A stretch of 64,000 bases of DNA, taken from positions 88,885,187 to 88,949,186 of the forward strand of contig OX457036.1 in the NCBI GenBank assembly GCA_949752735.1, in the 5' to 3' direction. The DNA comes from Lumbricus terrestris. Taxonomy: Eukaryota; Annelida; Clitellata; Crassiclitellata; Lumbricidae. The translations under genes were made by a program, and so were the position numbers. Positions 13,601 to 24,332 of this stretch are shown one piece after another. The stretch's first letter is position 1, and each line of letters opens with the position of its first letter. Under the pieces are notes generated by a model that was given only the letters and a program-made list of their open reading frames with translations, was not told the origin of the DNA and did no database searches.

Positions 13601-15283
13601 CGTTTGTAGACGACGTGATATGTCACTGACATTTTCTTTCGCAGAACATGCGACTTCTGCACCGTTTCTGGAAGAGCCATCGCCTCGGCGTCAGTTACGT
13701 GGAAGACGACTGTTGCAGGACCCTCCCAGAGTTCCAAGAACCTCTCCAGGACCTTGATCCGATCGAAGGACAGCTGGGTAAGGAGACGGATTTCGTAGGG
13801 GTCTTCGGACTCATTCGAACCAATGTCTGCCCCGTTCGCAATGTAGTGTAAGTGGGTTCGGCGCTTCAGAAGTGCCCCGTTTGCATATTCAGCGCACATA
13901 CCTTTCACTTTATGGTTTATTCTGAGATCGTTCCTTGACGAGCTGGTTGCGAGAGGAGCTGAGCAGCCGAGGGGAAGAGAAGTCGGAGGTTCAGAACGAA
14001 GAACTGTTGCTAAGCGTTCTCGAACTCTTTCCAACACAGAGTGGTTGACGAAGGACGTCTCGAAACCGCTTTGTACCACAGCCTGTCGAGCAAAAAGAAA
14101 CCGTGATGACTTTGCGATCAAACAAGGTGGCATAATACGATAGCATGACTCATTCTCTGCATGACTTTGCATCATACCATAGAGATGCATAAAATTTTGT
14201 CTCTTCTTGAACGCATAGGCTACACAATTAGCGTACGTAGAATAGATTTGAATGTTTGTAATATCGGTCCTATACTATAATCAGATTATAGCACACCTAT
14301 AAGAAATGACGTGGGTATGTGTGTATGTGACTTTGTCCAGAATGCACGCTCACAGTTTTTGAGCTTTTCACTCCAAACCTTCACTACTGTGTAGGTCTCG
14401 GCATGTGACGCAAAGTCGAGGGGTTGGCGATTCTCTACCACCATGGCGAAACCCCCCAAAAAAATTCAAAAAAAACCGCGGCTATTGATTTGAATTTTTT
14501 TACCTAGATAGAGGGCCATCAGAACCACCCGGATCAGTGGTTGGTGAATCTCTACCACCATGGGGCCAAGGTGGGGAGCGAAAACCCTAATTTCACCTAT
14601 AAATTTCCATTCCCTTGCCATTGTTTCACAGTTAGATAGATTTTTACACGGGTCACATTGCCTCCAACCAGCACACACCTCTGCCCGCAGGGGCCGGGTG
14701 GGGCATGGGTGGGGGTGGGGGAAGGTTGGGGGGGGGTGGCGGAGAAAATTTTCACGAAAACTCAAATTTCACGGGTGGAGGTCGGAGTGTGGTGTGGTGG
14801 GTAGGGTGGGGTGGGGGTGGGGGTGAGGAGTGGAGGGGTGAGGGTGTGTGGTGAATTTTTCCGAAAACCCAAATTTCACGGGTGGCGTACCCGTGGAGGT
14901 CGGAGTGTGGGATGTGGTGCGGTGAGGTGGCCGGTAGCGGGTCGAATCCTAAATTTCCCGGGCAACGCCGGGTACCCCAGCTAGTAATTATATATAGGTC
15001 TACGGCTTTTCGATGGATTCCACGTAAATCAGTCAATTAGATCAATGTGACATTATTGTATGACCTATAATTCGTGTATAAGACCGTCACATAGACCTAT
15101 TAACTTTTCCTACAGAACATCCAGCATATCATTCATCCATGTGAGCGTCGTCGTCGTCGTCGTCGTCATCGTCATCGTCATCATCATCATCACCAGCAGC
15201 AGCAGCAGCAGCATAATCACGAGGGACTTAGTGTTGCTGAAATGCTAAATAGACCTACTGAATGGAAATGAAGAATGCAACTG

Positions 15284-15322
<39 letters not shown>

Positions 15323-18300
15323 CAATTCCCTTCCTTGCATTTTGTTGGCATTTATTTATCTATTATTATTATTATTACATAAATTTATTACGCGCGCAAG
15401 GTCACACCTAAGTGTGAATCTGAGGCGCGGATAGTCAGCCGCCAGAGGAAGATGCAGTTAAAGGTCCATGTGCTTGAAAGCCAAAGAGAAATAGTGAGTT
15501 TTGAGCCGTTTTTTGAAGGTAGGGAGTGAATTTGAGCAACGAAGAGAGAGTGGAAGTAGATTCCATTCTTTGGGAGCAGAGGCATGGAATGCACGCGAGC
15601 CCATAACAGTTCTGCATCGAGGCTCAGCTAAAAGACCCATGTTAGATGATCGCAGGCAACGAGGAGGAATGTAAGGAGTAAGCAGTGACTGAAGGTAGGG
15701 AGGTGTCCCGGTAGAGAGGGATTTGTAGGTTAAGATCGATTAATCCATCCGTCCGTCCGTCCATCCATCCATCCATCCATCCATCCATCCATCCATCCAT
15801 CCATCCATCCATGCATCTTCCTTCCATATCTTAACTTACATCGTAAACAATAGCATTGCACCCCTTACGAAGTCCGAAGGTAAGACTACATTCTTCGATA
15901 GTCTTATGATGTCAGATATAATTATTATGATATTAGATATCAATATGAGATGAAGACTAATTTTTCAAATTAATGTTGCCCACGTTACGAGATGATGCAA
16001 CGTAATCATAATAATAATATAATTTTTATGTCAAAGTATCTCCAACCTTTGCTTCTTACCTTAACCGATCTCCAGTCTTTAGCACAGTCCTCGCGAAGAG
16101 ATGTGACGTTAAAAGAAAGCGCCCAGTTGCACGGGATGAAGAATATACTGCGGTTCTGATAAAGGGACAGGATTTCGTCGATTCCAGTCTGCAGAAAAGA
16201 GAAATTTTATTATGCATCAAGGGTTGTTACAATGACGCTCCTGTTAAAAATTCTAACAGTGGATTGAAAATCGGACGAAGAAGTTTTTTTTGTTTCTGGT
16301 TTTACGATTGAGATTTCTAAACGCACGCCTAACACGTATACGGTGATAGAGTTAGTTACCCGCCTTTGTTTTAGTTGTCCGCAAAGCAAACTCCAGGGAC
16401 GATTGATGGAATTTGTCAACGTCAAACAGAAGACTCTTGTTGGTGTAGCAGAACTGCAAAAGAATAAAAGATCAAGTTCACCCTTTACATACAAACAAGC
16501 TGTACGGCCTAAGCCCTTGTCATGATTATCGCGCAAAGCAATGCTTGGAGCCTATAGATACTTAGACTAGCCTAATAGTTTAGTCTACAGACAACAAAAA
16601 TGTCATCATTGTCATGTGACTCATGTCATGTCAATCACTGACGTCGCCGCTTCGACTACAGCTCTCCACTGGCGTTTATCGCTGGTTTATCGCGCGCAGC
16701 GGCTAGGAGATGAGAACCGGAAAGGTGGGACCAAGAAAGAACGTTGTCAATTCAACTAATACGCGGTCTACCCTTGCATCGATATCCCTCTACGTGACCC
16801 AGCATCATGGGCGTAGTTTATCAGGGGCTAGGGGGCGCTAAGCACCCCCAAGAAGGCCCAGATTAATTTTTTTACCGTGTAAATGGTATCTTTTCCCGGG
16901 CTTAGCCCCCAAAGGACGCTTTAGCCCCTCCAAGAACGGAAACCAAACTCCGCCCATGCCCAGCATGATGGTTTTTTCCACGCAATCCTGTGGGAGCCTG
17001 ACGATATGACCGAAATAAGAGAGTTTGCGAGCCTTGATGGAACCCAAGAGCTCTGGTGATGTTCCGGCAAGCCGATAAACTTGCTCCGTAGTAAGCTTGA
17101 GCGTCGAAGAAATACGCAAAAGCTTACGGGTACATTTGTTCTCGAAACTTTGAATCTGCTTTTCCTCCGCCTTTTTGAGCACACATGATTCACAACCATA
17201 GGTTGCGACTGACCAGACCAAGGATTTCATCAAGCGACAAAAATAGGCAATGGAAATCATCAAGCAACAAAAATAGGCAATGGAAATCATCAAGCAACAA
17301 AAATAGGCAATGGAAACCTTGAGTTCTCATTTTCTCTTCAGTTCAACCTTCTTTTGAAGCGTCCGAGGAGCAGAGCAGGGTATACATTCAATTTCTTTTT
17401 CTCGATATGTTTCAGTTGTTCGACTTCAATATGCAAACCCTGTGAACTTTATAATTGGATCAACAGACTTACTGCTGTACTCTATTGCACTGTATTTGAT
17501 TATGCTGTATAATTGCCATGGCGCAGGCAGATAGTTCTATAGTCTTGTAACGCCCGCCCTAGCCGCTAGAGGGGCAGGAGCTCGTGCAATTGTGGCCTCA
17601 CTTACTTGCTCACTTCCAACACCCCCTGCTAGCGCTGCGGCGTACTGCCGGGGCGACAGGAACAAGCACTCGGGGACTTCAGGTCTGGGTGACAGGGAGG
17701 GACGTCTGCGCTCTGTAAATTCACGGATACCAGGGCCGGAACTACATATCTCCGTGGCTGTTGGTCGACTGGCAACAGCACCCTCTCGTCGGTGCTCGTC
17801 TGGGTTCATGCCCCTTTCGGCAGATTTGGGTGAAAGGTCATCGGTTTCCTGGAGAATTAGTGGGTTATGCCTGGCCTTATTTCTAGGTCGCTCCACAAAT
17901 GTTTCGACTTCTCTACCTGAACCCCCTTCCTCAGAACCGTCTGATTTCTCCGGGGCGTCCCCACTTAAAGAGGTTACACGTGACATGGGGCTATTCTTCT
18001 TTATCCTTATTTTCAATTCACTCAGACAATCACCTTCGTTGCTTAGATATGTAACAACTTATTTATTCATGTAACGAATACTTAACTAGCATATAATTAG
18101 CAGTGACCTGTACAAATACAGTCTTTTCTACTATCTCTATCAGTTCACACTAGACATTTCACAGAGCTGACAATACCACGAACTGTTACTGCACAATTTG
18201 CATCGCTCCTATACTCAACAGTTCAACTTCTACATTCGAGTCAACTACCGTCTATGTTTTCGTCTCGTAACTACTACAGCAGAATCCAGTAGTACTCTTA

Positions 18301-21300
18301 ATTAATCATAACAGATTCAGTTACTTAACTTCAGTGCTTCATGCTAAAATTACTACACTACCACAATCTTTTCAATTTACCGCTATTTATAGTAACTATT
18401 TATTATATATTCAGTTCCGTAATACAAATGCCAATTTAATCGGCCGATCTACGTTAAACCAATATTATCTATTTTAGCACGTGGTAGCCATCTTAAACTT
18501 GCAATCGGCTAAGTTACAGATTCAGCACGTTTTACGCTAATACTGGTTACTTCCCTGGAACTTAGGCTAGTTTGCTTCCTCCAAGGTTTTTCTTCCGCCG
18601 GAGACAATATTCGTTTCTTGCCGTCGTTTAATTATTAATTAGGTTGCGTTTCTTATAATTTATATGCTTAAAATCTTAGTTTTAAATCAAATTTCGACTG
18701 AAAATGGTTGCCTCGACCTCACGCAGGTCTCACCAGTTCAACATCTTTTCGGCAACTGACTCTCTCTGTCCCAACAACCAATCAGAAACGGCTTCTTACC
18801 GCCGTTTTAGGTCACGCGCCGCTCTTGGCCTATCAGCGGCGCCCGCGCTTTCGCCACGTCAGCCAAGGGTCACATGACAGCCTGGCGCATTGTCTACAGC
18901 CTCGCTCTGGTGCAGCATAGAATTAGTTAAAAACGTTATGCGCAATATAGATAAAAGTAAGTAAGATTTGTAGCGTTTCCACAAACGCTACAGTCTTACA
19001 GGCGAACAAAACACATGGTCGCTGACTAATGTCTAGAATAAAATTTACTGTAAGCCTACATCAATCATGACCACGTATATATAATATATATATTATAATT
19101 ATATATAATGATATGTATGTATAATTATATATATAGCTAGCTGTACCCCGCCACGCGTTGGTGTGGCTGAAAAGACTCTCCCTCCCACCCTCACTCCCTA
19201 CTTTCCTTCCTCTGTCTCCCTTCCTGCCTCTGTCCTCCCGTCCCCTCCCCTCCCCTTCCCTGCCTCACACCCTCCTCCCGTTTCCTCCATCCCTCTCTCT
19301 CGCTCTCTCCCTCCCCTTTCTCCCTCCCTCTTCCTCCCGCTCCCTCCCTTTCACACTCACCCCTCTCTTCCTCTCCTTTGTCCCTCCCCGTCCGTACGTC
19401 CGTTGTCCGTCCGTCCGTCCGTAAAACTCCGAGATCCTTGATTTTGTAAAAATCGAGATCGCTCAAATCGTTCGCATAGTTGTGTTTTTTGGTCGAAAAG
19501 ATTGCGCTTTTTCCCTAAAGGCATTATAACAACCCGCTTATGTTCGAATGGAACGGTTTGCGAAAATCTATAGGCCTATAAATAAAAATGTAAAACGTTA
19601 GTTTTTGTTACTGTAGAAATCAACAGCTAGATAAATATATGCGCTATAAAAAGAACGCACGTAGCCTATATGTGCTATAAATAGACGGCCGCAGTCGGAA
19701 GCAACGTCGGTTTGAAATTGAAATCGAGATCGGTCAAATCGTTCGCATAGTTGTGTTTTTTGGTCGAAAAGATTGCGCTTTTCCCCAAAAGGCATTATAA
19801 CAACACGCTTATGTTCGAATGGAACGGTTTGCGAAAATTTTGAAAAGAATCGGTGAAGAACTTATCGAGTTCTGAGGCCACAAAAAGTAACGTTTTACAT
19901 TTTTATTTATATAGATATGTATATATATTACGACATTATGTGGATTCTTACTCGGTCATTGTCACAGTTGTTGTTGCTGGTCACACCCAGAAATCTCTTG
20001 CCTTTGTCCATCCCTCCAACCTCTGTCCACAAGACGCTTATGTCATCCATCAAGCGAACGTCGTTGCTAAGATATACCAGCTGAAAGAAAAGCGTGTGTT
20101 CAGCTTCAGAAACCTTAATCACACCAGAAATACGCCTACGAAAGATGCATTGATGGATAGATTCAACAGGCATTGTTTTACATCTCAGTTTCTGAATGGC
20201 GGCAACTTTAAAACCGAGCACAAAGTAAATTTAGTGGTAAAACTTATTAACTGTCAAGGTGTCAATTCGTCGAAATGTAGTCTTTGAGTCACCAAGTGAA
20301 TTATGGCATATACTGTTATCATGATGCTGCATCTGCTATTATGAGAAATGATGAACAACATATTAACTCAACGTATGGACCTATAATTTATGCGTATATT
20401 AATATGGTATTATTGTTTGTATGTGCACTTGTTATAGCGCCCCTTCAAGATCTCTACTCAGAGGCGCTAACGACTACAGTGCAGACACTGCATCGGAGTT
20501 TCACACCGAAACGCTGAGCAATTGCGAGTGAAGGACTTGCCCAAGGCCCCTACGCGGCGGCTTGAGGTGATTCGAACCTATAACCCTCCGGCTGCAAGGC
20601 AACAAACATGGTACCGGTATTCAACAAACCCACTAAACCACCGCGCCCTATTAATCCTATAGTTATACGCATTACATATATGTACACCCAGGGCCGGCCT
20701 TACCTATAGGCAAAGTAGGCAGTTGCCTAGGGCGCCGCAGTCTTTGGGGGGCGCCGCGGCACCGGCGATTTTATTTTTTTACACTATGTTCTTTTAAACT
20801 CAAAACTTTCGCTAATGGAAATTTTTTAAAAATAATTATGGGTTCTTTGCACCTGTTCAGGTTGGCCTAATTCAATTTCAAGGACTGTATAAATTTTAAA
20901 TCGACAAATAAAATTCGATTTTTAACGACATTCCGTACTCTTTGCTTTAGGAGACAGGTTAAAATACGCGACGCTCAACTTCGATAGTGAAGATGTTGCA
21001 AGTAATGAAATGTATGAAATGGGAGTGGGCATTGCTGAGTATGAAGATGAGATTACAACATTACAGGTAATTTACAGCCTGCCTCTAGTAGGGACGACGA
21101 TGAAGAAAGGGCAGTAGCTGAGGCAAGGCCGCCCTAAGGCATAGGAAAAACAGGCAGTTGCATGGGGCGCCAAGTTCTAGAGGGCGCCATTTCCATCAAA
21201 GAGGGCGCCATAGCCACAAGAGTGTATTTTAATATTTTTTAACTTATAGGCCTACCATTCTCCACAAAATTGAATATTATATCCAGCCTTCAGTGTACTA

Positions 21301-24255
21301 ATAAAGCAATTATAATGAATTACTCAGTTGAGCGTAGGCCTACCAGGCCGTAGATAGGGGGATGTTTTGGGTGTTTGACCCCCCCCCATAAATGAAATAA
21401 TGTAGAAATGAAATAATTATGCATTTGCTAGCACATGACGGTGTGTAATGTAATTTTGAGCAGAAAATAGTTGAAAATTGCGGAAAATAGTGTTTTTTGG
21501 ACGTCAGAAAATTTGACGACTAACAAAAGTCATCAGAAAATTTTGCCCAAAAAAGTCGCCCGCAGCGTATACGCACCACAAGATTCGCGGTCAATAAAAC
21601 ATCCCCCGAAATAAAATCCTGGCTACGGCCTTGTAAGCGTATACCGGCTCTGCCTAATTCATCTTTAGATCCTAACGTGGGCTGAACAATTGAGTGGGAA
21701 ACTAAGGGCGCCAAATGCAGGCCTTATGCCTGTGGCGCCCAATGTATGCCTTGCCTAGGGCGCCACTTGGGCTAAGGCCGGCCCTGTGTACACCACAAAT
21801 ATATAATATATAATATAATAAAGGAAATAGTTTAAATAAGTAATTATATAAATTACTTCTTTCGTGACAGCTGGTTTCACAAAATCCGACAGACGGAATT
21901 TAAGTGCATCCCAATAGAAAGTTGAGTCGTCCTATCAAAAAAGCATCCAAACATATTCAGGTCAACTTTCTTTATGAACAATGCGAACGATGTTTTGCCG
22001 GGAAGCTTAATTTTTTGGGAGAATAGGCTTATATAAGTATGGTAAAAGGATTTTGTTCACGCTAATACACAATAAGTTTGGACGTACATGTACGTAGGCC
22101 TATGCGTTTACACACAGGGGCGGATTAAGAAATGTGGGGGCCCTGTTCGGGAATTTTTTTCGCGGAGCTCCAAAAATTCTGACGACAATTTTTAAGTCGT
22201 TTGGTCGAAATTGTTATAGAGTACACTGATTATTCCCATCCCAAAAAGTTGATGACCTTTTTTTAGTTGTTTGGTCAAAATTTAACCAATTTTTCGGGAG
22301 AGCATTTTTCCCCCGCATGAGTGGGGTCCCCTAAAGTGTGGGGCCCCTGTTCGGCCGAACATGTTGAACATGCCTTAATCCGGCCCTGTTTATACACGAT
22401 GATCGAACCTCAATTCGACCGAGCTTGTAGCTTATGGACCAATAGGCCTACTTACACTATACAGTGGCAATTCATACATTAAAATGTGCTCTTTGTATAT
22501 ACAGGTGTTGACGAGCTCTAGCCGTCCCAGAATAACTTTATAGTCTGCGGATAATTTCTTAAAACCCTGAGGGATCCGAGGTACCTCGGGTAAAAATTAC
22601 AATGTCCTTATTTATTGCATAAGTTATGGGATAGGCCCTATATCTATAATGTGCCTATAGCCTACCCCGCTATATTTCAAGTGCGTATTGAAAGCCATAT
22701 ATATAGATCTATAGTTGTCAATCAGTTTTGCATGTATATCTTGATTCTGTTGCATAAAAATTGCGGACATTATGCCTAAATTGAATCTAGCCTCCCAAGA
22801 AAATGAACAAAGTGTTGCGCTAATCTCAGGTTGCCTTGCAGTAACTGTGATTTCAATGCCTCGGTCAGGTTTTTCTGATCAACTAAAACCCATCCAACAG
22901 CTAATCCTATTCCATGTTTGCTTACCTTTGATGTGTCTTTGTAGAGATCATAATCAACTGAAATTAAATAACACCAAGAAACGTTTTAGCAAAATATTTG
23001 AAGCCATCGATTAGCAGGGCTTCAAATTGATGTTCATAATATCATTACTGACAGTTAATACACGCGACTAAGAAATTGAGAATGAAAACGCAAGACAAGG
23101 CTTATCTATAGAACAGAACTAACAATGTTTAAAAGAATTGGAAATGTATAGGCCTAAGTTATCGCATTTAAAATAATATGATAATTATAGACCTATAAAC
23201 CAATTGCGATTAAAATAGTGGATAAGACCTATGTTTCGTTATTACTTGGGTCAGTCTCTATATGCTATTTACTAGCTTTTAATTTTTTCAAAGGGAATAC
23301 TTTAAAACTAAATATTGTAAAAGACCATAAATTAGATTATTACTACACGCAGACTGTAGTTTGGGGTATGAGCGGACGCTTCTAAATCATGTAGCCTATA
23401 CCGTATGAAGTGATAGGTTACTTCTTTGAAATGAATTATTTCTTCGTACATTGATCTATTTCCCACGTTTCCATCAGAGTTCTCATAATGTGATGTGTGA
23501 GAACATTTACGACCAAGTGCAGATGTACTAGCGATCTCCGATGGTAGACGAGAGTCTTGAGCAGGAACGAAGCTTCGCGCGCCTCATCGGCAGTTGCAAT
23601 GATCAAGGCCACATGGTATTTCTAAACACGTCAAGGCTAGACCACATGGTATTTCTAAACACGTGAGGGTGGTTAGATCACATGGTATTTCTAAACACGT
23701 GAAGGTTAGACCACATGGTATTTCTAAACACGTGAAGGTTAGACCACATGGTATTTCTAAACACGTGAAGGTTAGACCACATGGTATTTCTAAACACGTG
23801 AAGGTTAGACCACATGGTATTTCTAAACACGTGAAGGTTAGACCACATGGTATTTCTAAACACGTGAAGGTTAGACCACATGGTATTTCTAAACACGTGA
23901 AGGTTAGACCACATTGTATTTATAAACTCGTGAATGTTAGGCATAAAATTATATTGACATACGATAATTGAGGTAGATTTAATTCATCTTGAAATGTGGA
24001 GAAAATCTATTTTCTTTAACGAGTGAGAACAGAACATTTAGAATTTGGTGCATGAATGCTGTAAGCAGTCGCAAAGGAAACATTAGAGACTTATTTAGAC
24101 CATAAATAGTATGAAAAGAAAGGTGACAGACAGCGGGTACCTACATGGACACAGAGAGACAGAGAGAGACACAGAGAGACACAGAGAGAGACAGAGAGAG
24201 ACATAGAGAGGGAGACATAGAGACATAGAGAGAGAGAGACAGAGACAGAGAGACA

Positions 24256-24332
<77 letters not shown>

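Larger units (their letters stand above)
16621..17316 (-). pseudogene. Non-LTR retrotransposon remnant, C-terminal part of ORF2
   Basis: The minus strand reads [37 protein letters not shown] and [19 protein letters not shown], then, beyond an inserted [24 protein letters not shown] and, after a frameshift, [17 protein letters not shown] and stop. This order is typical of the C-terminus of endonuclease-reverse transcriptase LINEs. The copy is dead: MITE insertion at 16806-16958, a frameshift and a tandem triplication. Confidence 0.8.

Noticed and set aside
17537..18074. Two antisense frames of about 160 codons
   Set aside because: They fully overlap on opposite strands inside the putative solo LTR; neither resembles a known protein.
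19158..19466. Three overlapping proline/serine- and arginine-rich frames
   Set aside because: They lie in the C/T-rich tract of a Helitron-like element.
22772..23014. 80-codon plus-strand frame
   Set aside because: It lies antisense over LARGE-like exon 3 and its flanking introns; the minus-strand exon explains the region better.
23609..23940. CRISPR-like regular array
   Set aside because: The units are contiguous without unique spacers and the context is eukaryotic; it is a minisatellite. The same holds for 12111-12238.
23663..23971. 102-codon frame of [11 protein letters not shown] repeats
   Set aside because: Product of the 33-bp tandem array that duplicates a splice acceptor on the other strand.
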